A DNA stretch of 64,000 bases. Origin: Astragalus membranaceus (lineage: Eukaryota; Streptophyta; Magnoliopsida; Fabales; Fabaceae). The position numbers and the translations under genes are program-made. Below the pieces are notes generated by a model. The model did not search any database. It was given only the letters and a program-made list of their open reading frames with translations, and was not told the origin of the DNA. Below, in pieces: positions 23,068 through 33,984 of this stretch; within the stretch, counting starts at the first letter, position 1; each line of letters starts with the position of its first letter. The stretch covers positions 52,087,708-52,151,707 of the forward strand of contig CM076847.1 in the NCBI GenBank assembly GCA_039519185.1, given 5' to 3'.

Positions 23068-23290
23068 AGTCGCTATAAATCATTCACTAAATCGGTCGCC
23101 AAAATCGGTCACTAAATCGGTCGCTATAAATCGGTCGCCAAAATCGGTCACTAAATCGGCCGCTATAAATCGGTCAATTTAGTGATCGATTTTTTTGGGT
23201 CGCAAAGTCAATCACTAGACTGTGTAGTGACCGATTTTTCCCGTATAGTGACCGAAAAATCGGTCACTAAATGACGTTTTTTTTGTAGTG
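23068..23290. repeat. CACTA 3' subterminal repeats, part 2, and terminus
   Basis: The array of CGGTCGCTATAAATCGG / CGGTCACTAAATCGG resumes after A's duplication copy. It ends with a hairpin of TAGTGACCGATTTTTC units and the terminal TAGTG at 23286-23290. Confidence 0.82.
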
Positions 23291-23293
23291 ATG

Positions 23294-24496
23294 CCACAGC
23301 ATCCAATGCTGGAGCATCTGATGCTGCAGCATCTGATGCTGCAGCACCTTGGTTTGCTAATATAGTAAATTACCTAGTAAGCAGAGTGGTACCAGTTGAC
23401 ATGACCTATCACCAAAAGAGAAGGTTCTTCCATATAGTTAAACAATACTATTGGGATGACCCATTTCCCTATAAAATGTGCCCAGATTAATTAATGAGAA
23501 GATGCATTGTAGAGGAAGAACAGCAATCAGTGCATCAACATTGTCATGCTGCACCATATGGTGGACACTTTGGCAGTACCAGAACAACACCAAAGGTATT
23601 ACAGTCAGGATACTATTGGCCAACACTCTTCAAAGATGCTCATGCCATGGTAAAAAAATGTGATAGATGTCAAAGGTCTGGAAATATGTCAAACAAACAT
23701 GAAATGCCACTAACCAACATCTTAGAGATTGAACTCTTTGATGTGTGGGGAATGGACTTCATGGGACCTTTTCCCCCCTCCTTTGGCAATCTTTATATCT
23801 TGGTGGCTGTAGATTATGTATCCAAATGGGTGGAAGTTGTGGCATTGCCCAACAATGATGCCAAATATGTGAGTAAGGTTCTCATCAGTGATGAAGGTTC
23901 TCACTTCTGGAACAAGTTGATTGAAGCTCTTCTTACCAAATATGGGGTAAAACACAAAATTACTACTGCCTACCACCCTCAAACAAGTGGACAGGTAGGA
24001 TTATCTAATAAGGATATTAAAAGGATGCTTGAAAAATGGTTGGACCCACAAGGAAAGATTGGTCTTTACATTTTGATGATGCATTGTGGGCATATAGAAC
24101 TACATTCAAAACACCCGTAGGAATGCACCCTGCAGATTGGTGTATGGCAAGGCATGCCATCTTCCTGTTGAGATGGAACACAGATCATATTGGGTAATCA
24201 AAAAGCTCAATTTTGATCTTGCAAAAGCAGTTGCATCCAGGATGCTGCAACTAAATGAGCTGAAAGAGATTAGGCAATTTTCATACGAAAATGCTGAAAT
24301 TGACAAGGCTAAAACAAAAGCTTGGCATGATCAAAGAATACAAAAGAGAGAGCTATTGGAAGGAGGACTTGACCTACTTTACAATTCCAGGTTAAAATTG
24401 TTCCCAGGCAAGCTGAAGCCAACTTTCAAGGTCAAGATGTACTATGGTGAACATGTGGTGAGAAATAACGTCACCACCCAACTTCAAAATTTCTAG
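23294..24496 (+). pseudogene. Athila-like integrase region (element C, right part)
   Basis: The integrase of the Athila-like element whose RNase H is at 1873-2305. It begins with the linker APWFANIVNYLVSR, typical of this lineage between RNase H and integrase. The zinc-binding region (HQHCHAAPYGGHFG ... CDRCQRSG) and catalytic core (WGMDFMGPFP; SDEGSHFWN) follow. The catalytic glutamate position reads GQVGLSN where family members have GQVELSN, so the residue is lost. TAA at 23488-23490 interrupts the zinc region, and a frameshift near 24060-24130 separates the core from the C-terminal part (KACHLPVEMEHRSYWVIK ... LFPGKLK). A tandem ASDAA repeat (23296-23350) precedes the conserved linker. The gene is dead. 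Confidence 0.9.
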
Positions 24497-24922
24497 ATCA
24501 AAGAGATAGTCAGGTTGAAGACTCTTAAATCAAGCGCTTTTGGGAGGCAACCCATGATTTTGATTTACCAATTAACAAATTTTTGCTTGTTTTTATTTCT
24601 ATGTTTTTTCTGTAGGTACAAAGTGAAGGCAACCTCAATGTCGTAGTATCTGATGCTGGCACATCCGATGTTGGAGAATCCAAAGACAGGGGTCCAAAAG
24701 CAAAGAAGCAAAAGGTAAAATATGCAGCTGTGAGGTCTAGCAATAGGATCGGGAGTGGGGCCAATAAACAGTAAACCACTTTGAATGTTGAATATTAAGT
24801 ACTTATATTTTGTTATGTTTTGTGAACTAATATTCCTACTCTATGATCTGCATGGTAAAAGCAGTGAGGACACCGCTCACTTTTAAGTTGGGGGGAGGAG
24901 TTTATAAACTTATATATATGGT

Positions 24923-25003
<81 letters not shown>

Positions 25004-25414
25004 GTGTGTGTGTGTGTGTGTGTTTAGTAGTATGTATGTGTTTTTGTGTTTTTGTTACATATGTTTTGTTTTACAAATGTGATAGATTAGATAATGTTGT
25101 TAGATTAATTATGCTAATTATTTTAGTTTTGGGTTTGATATTTTTGAAGCACGATCAGCTGAAAATCTTTACAAATACAAAAAACATGTACCATTTTGAA
25201 ACTGATTTTTGATGATGATAGAAAAAGAACACAACAGCCTTGTTTTTACAAATGATCAATTTTATTACTACTTCAACATTTAAAAGCTGCGTTTTAGAAA
25301 GGAACGTACCTAATTAGAAAATAATCTGATGCGAAAGAAATTTATTAGTGAATCAAGATCAATGCTACATTTTTACTAAAAATGTAGAATAGCATATGAA
25401 ATTAAGTTTGGGGG
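24497..25414 (+). other. Element C 3' noncoding region
   Basis: It contains the GGGAGGCAACCCATG motif (24541-24555), commonly seen after pol in Athila-like elements, and a purine tract AAGTTGGGGGGAGGAG near 24885. It also holds a (TA)n/(TG)n microsatellite at 24926-25022, and a second tract AAGTTTGGGGG (25404-25414) that I take as the polypurine tract. No env-like frame is visible. Confidence 0.6.
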
Positions 25415-27324
25415 TGCATCGGTGATATTAATGCTAAGTATGATAAGGATAGGAAAGACAGTGCAATAGGCTTACAAACTACTACAAATACAAGCTATCT
25501 TTACCTGAAACAAAAGTTGTACCCGTTCCAAAAATGTATGATAATAGAACCAAAAGAAAAAGAAATATGCAAAAAGGGGGTCAGCAATGAGGGCAATCTC
25601 TTCAAAGTAGTTCTCAAAGCCGGAGCATCCAATGCTGCAGCAACCATTACTCCAACATCCAGGAAGCCACCAAAATAGAAATTAGCACTAACCATGAATT
25701 TGAAATACTTAATCCAAGCCATTTGTTGTGCTTTGAAGCCTCCAAAATACTTGAGGAAACTTTTTGAACTTAGTTAGGAACTGATCTAAACTCAACAAGC
25801 ACACACTCACACAAATGAGCAGTAATAACGTTGAATGTTGTAGAAGCAGAGGTATGGATTAAAATTCTTAGAATGGAAGTTCTTAAAGGTGCAGTTCTTG
25901 AAAAATCTATTTTGAAAGAGTTTAGCTGATTTGTTCTTCTAAATTATGCAATACATGTGATAACTCTATTTTATATAGAGTTATTTACGCATCTAAATCT
26001 AAACAATTGTTGAATTCTCAGTAATAATGTTTATTAAATATAGGAATATAGAAGGATAACAACATTCAAGATCAAAAGAAGGTTTTTACAAGCAACTTAG
26101 CATTTTTCATATATTTTGGTATTTTGATGTGTTTGTTCAATGCTACAGCATTAGATGCCCCAGCTTTGGTAACACCGCAATGTCCTAGCATTAGATGCCC
26201 CATCATGTAGAACAAACCATAATGGTCAAAGCTCTCTTGGAACATCAAAATTCCTCAGCAACCAAATGATGACGTCATGCTGCGCCCACAAGGCAGATGC
26301 AAGTGGATGATTTCGGCACCTACCATAGACTTCATAGCTCACAAAGTTGGACTCCCTTAGGGACACCTTTCCATTCATTAGAGGACCCATCCTCTTGGTT
26401 GAGTGAAGGATTGAAACTACTTTTGGAGCAGAGATGAAAAAGCAAAACCCTAACTTCAAATCCAAGCAAAACCCCTCATGATCATTTTTGGAGCCTATAT
26501 AATGACCTTCATTTCCTCATTCAACAACACACCTTGATAGCTTTTTAGATTTACTTTTACATTTTCTTGTAAGAAGGCAAGGAAGAAATTGACGACTTCT
26601 TTCTTTACTTCCACACACTCACGAAGTGCTGACTGAATGTTGTGAGGTGAATGCTACCGCATTGCTAGGCAGATTCATGCAAAGGAACTCCCACCGTGTA
26701 ATCTTTACATTGTTGTCTTCCTTTTGTATTATCAAATATATGAACATCTTTACTTTTATTTATATATGCCTTATAATGTCTAGCATGAACTAAACTTCTT
26801 TAGTTGGGATGCTCTAACTATATAATGATCTTTTGACTAAGTTATTTTGTTACGTGTTGATGTGTGCAATTTAGTTATTGTGTTATAATTCTTTCAAATT
26901 TATTTTGAGGTTGATCACTTAGAATAAGTAGAGTCATAGGGTGATACAGTGGGTACTTCATATACAAGGGTGAACTTATTTAGAGCATAGACATAAGACT
27001 TGTAACGAAACCCTGACGATATTGACTGAAAGGCACACATCAATTACTATAGTATCTATTGCATCAGCATCAAACATAACACAATGCTATCAAATGAGAT
27101 ATCAAAGTAAAGAGCATTCAAACTATCCTTCTCACTTGATTTTATACTCATTTTACTTAGATTATTTACTTTCTCTTCTCATCACCTATTATTGTTTGTT
27201 ACTTGGTTACACTTCACTAATCCAACTATCAATTTGAGCTTTAACAATTAATACAATCCCTGTGGGTACGATCTCATTCTTTCTACTATATTACTTGTTA
27301 AAGAATGTGTATACTTGCACATCA
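25415..27324 (+). repeat. Probable 3' LTR of element C
   Basis: It begins TGCATCGG right after a polypurine tract. A TATA-like CTATATAA lies at 26495-26502. The end region carries the AATCCCTGTGGGTACGA and TACTTGCACATCA sequences that close Athila-type LTRs. The exact end (27324 or 27341) cannot be fixed because the partner LTR is missing from the window. Confidence 0.5.
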
Positions 27325-27379
27325 CCTTTTCTCACAACAGGCACATGTTGCAAAAGCCCAAATTGTCTGCAGCCAAAAT

Positions 27380-28542
27380 TTGGATAGTAAAACTCTGCAA
27401 GGACCCTACTGTAACGGGAGGGGCCATGGTAGCCCACAAGCAAGTCTCTGGCCACCCGGGAAGATCGCCAGTGATCACGAGCGGCGTTACGATCAGATAG
27501 AATGAGCCTGGTTTGGGGTTTCTGAGGAGAAAAGATCTAAGAGGAAGTAAATTTCTTCTCCAAGACAGGGCACCACGACATTTCGGCCGAGTCCATTGCT
27601 CCTCAATGAACTTGGCTGAAGATAGTCTATGGCAGGGGTTTTTTGAAAGTTGAGGACCTAAAACTCTGCTGGTTGGAGGTTTTGGGATAGTAAGTCCCGA
27701 GGATATATAGGATGTGACGGAAGTAGAGAGTGACCCACAACTGGAGGAACCATATAGGACCTTGAATCTTGGTCACTAGGCCCTACTCCTTGATCTGATC
27801 AACCATGACTTGGATGCCTCTGTTGAGCCCACTGAGGAAGTAGGGGGCCCACGCGTAGACAGTTCCAATAGTCATCAAAGCAACGAATGGTTGAAGTTCT
27901 TCGACAATACTTGCAGAGGCGGTACCATATAAGAATTTGCAGAAGAAATACAAAAAAAGGTTGTATGCTCGGTATCGGTGATCTCTGTTTCGGTTCTTGA
28001 ATTCTTGATGAGGAACTTGGAGTAGACGCCTCCAGCGTGAGTATGACCGAAGTTGGTCTTCTTTGGTAGCCGCGAAGGATGAATAGTTGCACCAAAGGAA
28101 GGCAAAGCAGTGATGGCAGTTACGTCAAGAACAGTGGGAAGATAAGGCATTGAAATCAGCAGACCAAAAGCTTAATAGGGGTAGCAGAATGTCAAAATTG
28201 TGGGGAATGGCGAAGTTAGTAAGGGAGATCATGTCACGTAAGCCCCAAGCCCTCCACGTATCTTTCAGACACTCTGGCATCAATAGTAAACCGGTCTTGA
28301 GTGATTGGAAGGCCGGGATGCGCCGAGTGTTTAAAGAACTTTTTGAAGGCGTCAAAGCCCTCACGAACCTCAGAGGTGGCAGGTTGCACTGTGACACCAC
28401 CAGGAACGGCAACAAGAAGGTCGTCTTCAGTAATGCCAAGGGGAGGGCTCGACGATGGTGAGTCAGAAGAAGAGGAATTATCCGGGATGGCATTACCACC
28501 GTAACTGTAAACCTGGTTCTGGAAGTCTGAATTCGAAGACAT
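27380..28542 (-). pseudogene. Antisense plant mobile domain (PMD) ORF of element G
   Basis: On the minus strand a protein starts near 28542 (MSSNSDFQNQ) with a Ser/Pro-rich N-terminus. Pieces in different frames then resemble the plant mobile domain (PF10536, formerly aminotransferase-like): RDMISLTNFAIPHNFDILLP, LLSFWSADFNAL, DVTAITALPSFGATIHPS and FVALMTIGTVYAW. Several frameshifts and stops (first stop at 28234) break it. PMD proteins occur in plant genomes as host factors and inside Tat-type and MULE transposons. The antisense position just upstream of a polypurine tract and LTR fits an accessory ORF of the retroelement. The family call rests on motif memory; the C-terminal limit is uncertain. 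Confidence 0.55.
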
Positions 28543-28659
28543 AATGACAGAGAGACGGTTGTGACGAAGGAGAAAAGGGCTTGTTCGTGTGAGAGGCAAA
28601 GTTGTGGAACTTTGAAAATGTTTTGAAATCCAAGCAACCATGCGTATTAATTATGAGGG

Positions 28660-28775
28660 CTAGTTATAGCTATGGGAGAGATAACTGGCGCGACCTTGTG
28701 AACCTTTGCGCCGCCTTATCGATTCGTGACAGGTAGTTATAGCTATGGGAGAGATAACTGACGAAGTGACGGGTA
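28660..28775 (+). repeat. Short direct repeats in G 3' region
   Basis: Two copies of a 30-bp block (core TAGTTATAGCTATGGGAGAG) at about 28653 and 28734, plus a partial third at about 28770. Confidence 0.7.
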
Positions 28776-28852
28776 GTTATTTCAACCATCGCATCAAGTC
28801 ATATCAAGGGTTTTTGTACCAACGGTCACGTCCTCGCAGCCATACGACAGCA

Positions 28853-28868
28853 CAAAAAGGGGGGTAAT
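28853..28868 (+). other. Polypurine tract of element G
   Basis: CAAAAAGGGGGGTAAT immediately before TGTTAACACC. Confidence 0.65.
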
Positions 28869-29325
28869 TGTTAACACCCAAACTAAATTAAGTCGTGGGC
28901 CGAGGGCTGAAAATACCAGGGCACCGAGGTAAGCCACCTGAAGAGATAGCCCCAAAGGATGGGACTCGAGGAAAAAAGAATGTGAACACCCCAAGGAGGG
29001 GGTTGAGCTCGAGGAACAATGGGTGAGGCCGAGGCAGAGCAAGTCTTAACCTATAGAGTTCCACGACCACAATGGCTCGGTTGTCTAAGTACGATGGCTA
29101 CAGGCTGAGGGTTGAGGATCAGCCGCGGAACAATATGGCCGAGGTAAGGAAGATTCGCTTGGAAGGCATGGAAAAGAGACACGTGGCAAGAACGTGGGAG
29201 CGGTTGAAGATCAAGTGAAGAGAAGAAGCCTTGAGGATTGTAGCAAGGATCTTTCATCCCACTAACCGTGCTAGTGAGATCGTGGGTTATGGCTCTGATT
29301 TCTTAGGGCTCAAGATCGAGATTAG
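28869..29325 (+). repeat. LTR of element G, part 1
   Basis: Begins TGTTAACACCCAAAC after the polypurine tract and is interrupted at 29325 by the target site of element D. Continuation is at 42682. Confidence 0.55.
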
Positions 29326-30029
29326 GCGTTTGATAGGCCGCAAGTGCACGGTCTTATCGCGTAATAAAAGAGTTATCGATCCACAGGGAGAGCCTAAGTG
29401 ATTACCAATTTAATTTTCCAAAGTTGATTAGCTAGAAGGAATTGTTTTTAGGAGTTGTGAAATTTAGAAATAAAAACAAACAATCTCAGGTTTATAGTTT
29501 TATCACAACAATAAGGAACCAAAATAATTTCTTTAGACTATTCAACAAATTATAAGAGTAATATATTTCAAAGACAAGGCAGCGAATATAACTAATGTCT
29601 CCTTTCGAAGTACAAGAGCGTGTTTTGAACTAACAATCAAGCCTATTCTCATGGTTGATTGTCACCAAAACCCATTAAGCATAACACCTTTATAATGTCT
29701 CAAGAGTTTCAAAACTATTCTCATGTGTTGATTCCCTTGTCTAATTTCATAGATCCAACATCAATACTTCACCTTTCGGTTCTTCGTTTGATGTTTAGAA
29801 TAATATTTGAAGGACAATAAAATTAGATTGAAATATAAAACAATTTGGAGTGGAGAATAGTCTTGGGAATTATTAGTGACCTATCATTGGATTACTCCCA
29901 ATAACCCAAGACTTTGTATCTACTCACTCATATTAAATATGAGAGAAGAAGAAGAAGAAGAAGAAAAGACATGAAATTAGATAGCGAGAAATAAAAGAAA
30001 GCGGTAAATTGGAAAATCATAAATAGCGG

Positions 30030-30310
30030 AATTGTAAATGGCAAGAAAATAAAAGTGCAAGAAAGTAAATAGCAAGGAAAGTAAATGACTTGGAAAATAA
30101 AAGGGCAAGAAAGTAAATAGCAAGGAAAGTAAATGACTTGGAAAATAAAAGGGCAAGAAAGTAAATAGCAAGGAAAGTAAATGACTTGGAAAATAAAAGG
30201 GAGAGAAAGTAAATAGCGAGAAAATAAAAGAGCGAGAAAGTAAAAGAGCGAGAAAGTAAAAGAGCGAGAAAGTAAAAGGGCAAGAAAGTAAATAGCAAGA
30301 ATTTAAAAGG
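30030..30310. repeat. 48-bp tandem repeats in LTR D
   Basis: About three full copies of a 48-bp unit (core GCAAGAAAGTAAATAGCAAG) followed by degenerate GAGCGAGAAAGTAAAA units. A counterpart lies at 34680-34935. Confidence 0.88.
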
Positions 30311-30544
30311 CCAGAATTATAAAGAGCATGAAGAGTAAATTGAAGTCATGAATCTTAGAGAGTCTTTGTCATTGATTTTCTAACAAAATTCAAGCTTAGT
30401 TACAAGTGAGGATCAAGTTCCTATTTATAGGAAAATATGAGGGCCAAGGCACTTGAGTGGAGGGGCAAAATGGTCCAAAAAAAAGTGGCAAATCAAGTTG
30501 GCAAAGATAGCCATCAGCAAGTGGGTGCAGCCAAAATTGACTTG

Positions 30545-30895
30545 TCTGGCGCCAGGGTCGTGCGCCCATGTGCCTGGGTCGTGCACCCTGGCCAGTCAAT
30601 TTTGGCTGCTCTGCGCCAGTTTTGCACCAGGGTTTTGCGCCTATGGAGCCTGGGTCTTACGCCTTGTGCTGGCAACAGCTGTTCTGCGTTGCTGGCAAGC
30701 ATGGGTCGTGCGCCTATGTGCCAGGGTCGTGCGCCCTGGCCAGTCAATTTTGGCTGCTTTGCGCCAGTTTTGCACCAGGGTCGTGCGCCTATGTGCCAGG
30801 GTCGTGCGCAGGCTCTGCGCCAGTTTTTGCTGCTTGGCGCCCTTGGCGCCCTGTGCTGCGCCAGTTTTGCTGCTTGGCGCCTTGGCGCCGTATTG
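30545..30895. repeat. GC-rich GGGTCGTGCGCC block in LTR D
   Basis: Repeats of CCAGGGTCGTGCGCC alternate with GGCCAGTCAATTTTGGCTGC and TGCTTGGCGCC. The copy in the right LTR is split by E (35160-35262 and 42270-42480). Confidence 0.85.
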
Positions 30896-31099
30896 AGTGC
30901 CAAGCGGTCTTAAAAATTGTTCCTCCTAAAATATTTTCTTTGTTTCTTCATTTTTCCTCATATTTTCTCTTTTGCTTCAAAATAACACCTGAAAATAAAA
31001 AGTAAACATTTGTAGTAAAATAGCTGAAAAATATAATTAAAATACCAAATAAACTTAAGAAAAATAACTATTAAAAAGAGTCTAAAAATAGACTTATCA

Positions 31100-31495
31100 A
31101 ACTCCCCTATGCTTGAACCTTTGCTTGTCCTCAAGCAAAAACAGTGTAAATCCTTAGGCCAATTCTGAAGGAAAATTATTTTCACATCGAATCATTAAGC
31201 GAACTGTGGGGCAATTCTAACACTTTGGTTTGAGAACTACTATCCGGGATTCTTGTGGAATTGGGAGACAAATTTAAAGTATCAATACATTGGAGAGGAT
31301 ATCAATGTCATCATAGAACCGGTTCCCCAGCATTCTTAAGTTTGGGTCCTCCATTCACTAAGACCGGGTCTCAAAGGAGGGTCCTTATACGTTGGGCATT
31401 CAAGCAATATTTCTTTTTCTTTTTCTTTGATTTTATATGCCTACCATTCATTTTGACATTTAAAATGCACCAATTTTTGCATTTTGAGTTGGTTT

Positions 31496-31560
<65 letters not shown>

Positions 31561-31959
31561 CCCCAACTCAGACGTTTTTCTCCAGTAACCGCGCATCCAG
31601 TGAATGTCACCAAGAGAACCAGGTTACTAGTTTCTCTTCTGTCCTTCTAATTGTATTAACAACTGAAAACAGTCTCAGTAGTGTGTGTGTGTGTGAAAAA
31701 GCCCTAGAAGTAGAAATCGAACCATGATACAATTTTGTTGTTCCCAACCAGTCCACCTAGATGATTGCTAATGAAAATTTGAAAAATTATTTTTGTCCAG
31801 AAAAGGCTTATCTAAAACATGCTTAGGGTTCACAAAGTTTCATGATGGAGGGAGCAGATACAACTCAAAGTACAAAAAGATAAAAACTCAGCAAAGCAAT
31901 AAAGACATACCCAAGAAAAGCAATAAAATACCCCCCCATGCTTGGACCAAACATTGTCC
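31100..31959 (-). other. Element D 3' noncoding region with polypurine tract
   Basis: On the minus strand AAGCATAGGGGAGTT (31101-31115) abuts the LTR and is the likely polypurine tract. A second purine run on the minus strand is at about 31930-31937. A (TA)n tract is at 31499-31555. No coding signal is seen. Confidence 0.7.
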
Positions 31960-33873
31960 TCAATGTAAATCAGAATAGAATATATGAGAGGGGTAAGAAA
32001 GCTCACATTGATTGGAATTTTGTAGCTTTTCTGCTTTTTCCAGGAAAACAAAACATAGGTAAACCAAGGGGTTGCCTCCCACGCAGCGCTCGTTTATGGT
32101 CATTAGCTTGACCTTTGCCCTTTGGAAAGTTATTCCTGGGTCCCATTGCTTGAAGCTTAAAGACCAAGTGACACATGAAGAATGAAAACATATTCCTGGA
32201 TCCCATGGCTTGTAAAATGGAAGTTGTAAAAGCAATAAGATCTTATTTTCAATTACCCCCAGATCAAATGTTATTTTCACAAAGGAAGGTGAAAAATAAG
32301 ATAAAGAAGATGGTTTGTATGGTGGTGGGGGGGTGTTTGGTTCTTTTCTTTCTTTTTCTGGTTCCTTCTCTTTTTCTTTCTCTTCTTGCTCACATGGTGA
32401 ATTATGCTTTTTACTCACAATTTTTTCTTGGTTTGCTCTTGGTTCCTCTAATTGTTTTTCGCTTCTAAGGGTGACGGCATATATTTGGCCATTTAGATTT
32501 TGTTCAGGCTGTCCAGGAAATACCCCCGAAGATTTAGAGGATGAAGCCACCTGTGTTGCCACTTGAGTTATTTGATTTTCAAGCATCTTACTGTGAGTGG
32601 CAATAGAGTCGATTTTTGATTCTAATTTGATAAGTGTGTCATTCAAATAACCAGTTTGATTTTTAAATTCTTCATTTTGTTTTGTTTGAGATGACACAAA
32701 TTTTTCCATCAAAAATTCCAAGTTCGACTTTTGCGGGTTGTTTTGTAGGTTGTTAAAAACGCTTTGATTTTGAAAGACAGGAGGTGGTCTAGGTGCTGGA
32801 TTGGGTGGAGGATTTTTATAAGAAAAATTTGGATGATTTCTCCACCCAGAATTATAAGTATTTGAAAACGGATCTTCTTTTTGAGCATAGTTAATATGCT
32901 CATTTCCAGTACTAGATGCCTCAAGCTGGCATTCAACTCCAATATGGCCAACAACCCCACATAATTCACATGGTGGAGTAGTAGGAGAAAAAGTTTTTGA
33001 GACAGCACTTACATTTAATTTTTCAAATTTTTGAAAAGGTGCGTCCACTTTTGAGGCAAGATGATCAACAGCAGATATTTCATACTTACCTGGCTCTTTT
33101 GATGATGCTGGTTTATCTGCTATGGCTCGCTCACTTGCCCATTGACAATGGTTTTGAGCCATATCTTCAATGAGTGCATAAGCTTCAGTAAAATTTTTGT
33201 TCATCAAAGCTCCACCTGCAGCTGCATCAACAGTCATTCTTGTTGCATATTGTAATCCATTATAAAAAGTATGAACAACGAGCCATTTCTCTAGTCCATG
33301 ATGGGGGCATAGCCTTAACATTTCTTTGAAACGTTCCCAAGCATCATAAAGAGATTCCCCGTCGCTTTGAGAAAATCGAGTAATTTGACTTCTCATTTGA
33401 GCTGTTTTACTTGGGGGAAAGAACCTAGTAAGAAAGGCTTGTTTTAATTGGCCCCAGCTGGTAATGGATTCCGAAGGCAAAGAATGTAGCCATGCTCTTG
33501 CTCTATCCCTTAATGAAAAAGGGAAGAGCTTTAGTCTTATGGCATCTTGAGGTACCCCGTTTAATTTGAGAGTTCCACAGTATTCCAAAAAAAATCAAAT
33601 ATGAAGATTTGGGTCCTCCGTGGGAGAACTAGAAAATTGGTTTTGTTGAACCATTGAAAGCAGAGATGATTTGAGTTCAAAATTATTTGCTTCGACATTT
33701 GGATGTACAATGACAGCCGATGGTTCCGCTGAAGGTGTTGCGTACTCTTTGAGAGCACGATTTTCATTAGCCGCCATTTGGTTATCAGGAATTTCTCTCG
33801 TCCTTCTATGTAAGAACCTTTTGATTTCGGGAATTTGTTGAACAGTTTCACCGAAACTTCTGGTTCTTTGCAT
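31960..33873 (-). pseudogene. Athila-like gag of element D with internal stop and C-terminal fusion
   Basis: Encodes a capsid-like gag. It starts at 33873 (MQRTRSFGE). NQFSSSPTEDPNLHI is followed by an in-frame TGA at 33595-33597, after which the frame continues with the conserved gag core (LFPFSLRDRARAWLHSLP, DGESLYDAWERFKEMLRLCP, HTFYNGLQYATR). A CCHC knuckle (CELCGVVGHIGVEC) lies around 32931-32971, followed by a charged KEKEKEPEKERKE region. After KPSSLSYFSPSFV the protein leaves gag-like sequence and runs into 3' noncoding material (32100-32300), so protease, RT and integrase are missing through one deletion. The TGA could be a single substitution of a serine codon. Confidence 0.88.
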
Positions 33874-33960
33874 TCGAGGGACAAGAGAAGAAAAAGTAAA
33901 AATAAAGAAAATAAAACTCCAGTCTAACCGGTTTCGAAAAACTTAATTAATATCACTGCC

Positions 33961-33978
33961 TCCCCAGCAACGGCGCCA
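33961..33978 (-). other. Primer-binding site of element D (tRNA-Asp)
   Basis: The minus strand reads TGGCGCCGTTGCTGGGGA, one mismatch from the complement of the plant tRNA-Asp 3' end. It is separated from the LTR by AGTTTT. Confidence 0.88.
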
Positions 33979-33984
33979 AAAACT

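Larger units (their letters stand above)
2306..23290 (+). mobile_element. CACTA transposon, non-autonomous, hosting nested retrotransposons
   Basis: The 5' end CACTACTAGAAA (2306) and the 3' end TTTTTTTTGTAGTG (ending 23290) form short inverted termini. They are flanked by a direct 3-bp duplication ATG (2303-2305 and 23291-23293), the length expected for CACTA elements. Both ends carry arrays of a TAGTGACCGATTTTTCGGTC / AAATCGGTCACTA motif. Removing nested retrotransposon A (4471-23062 plus one AAATC copy) leaves about 2388 bp, too short for TNP1/TNP2, and I see no transposase. The element is therefore non-autonomous. It carries a LONGIFOLIA-like gene fragment (3719-4013), which makes it a gene-capturing element. 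Strand is arbitrary. Confidence 0.85.
27342..29330 (+). mobile_element. 3' part of a Tat-like Ty3/gypsy element (G)
   Basis: Remnant of a plus-strand element: an antisense accessory ORF (27380-28542), a polypurine tract (28853-28868) and an LTR start TGTTAACACCC at 28869. No gag or pol of its own is visible; the left side abuts the end of element C's LTR. Its LTR is cut by element D at 29330 and resumes at 42682. Positions 29326-29330 are the GCGTT duplication of D. Confidence 0.5.
29331..31099 (-). repeat. Left (3') LTR of element D
   Basis: 1769 bp, TGATAGGCCGCAAG...TAGACTTATCA on the plus strand. It contains 48-bp tandem repeats (30030-30310), a palindromic TATA-like CCTATTTATAGG (30420-30431) and a GC-rich repeat block (30545-30895). 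Confidence 0.92.

Noticed and set aside
24843..25082. ORF with a long IYIYIY run, and similar ones at 31255-31650 and 53298-53555.
   Set aside because: Translation of (TA)n microsatellites, not protein-coding.
30396..31005. ORFs with repeated PGSCA / GRAPMCQ peptides (also 42226-42582, and 5180-5540 with 21548-21929).
   Set aside because: They lie inside LTRs and follow the GTCGTGCGCC repeats; they occur in all frames and vary with unit number.
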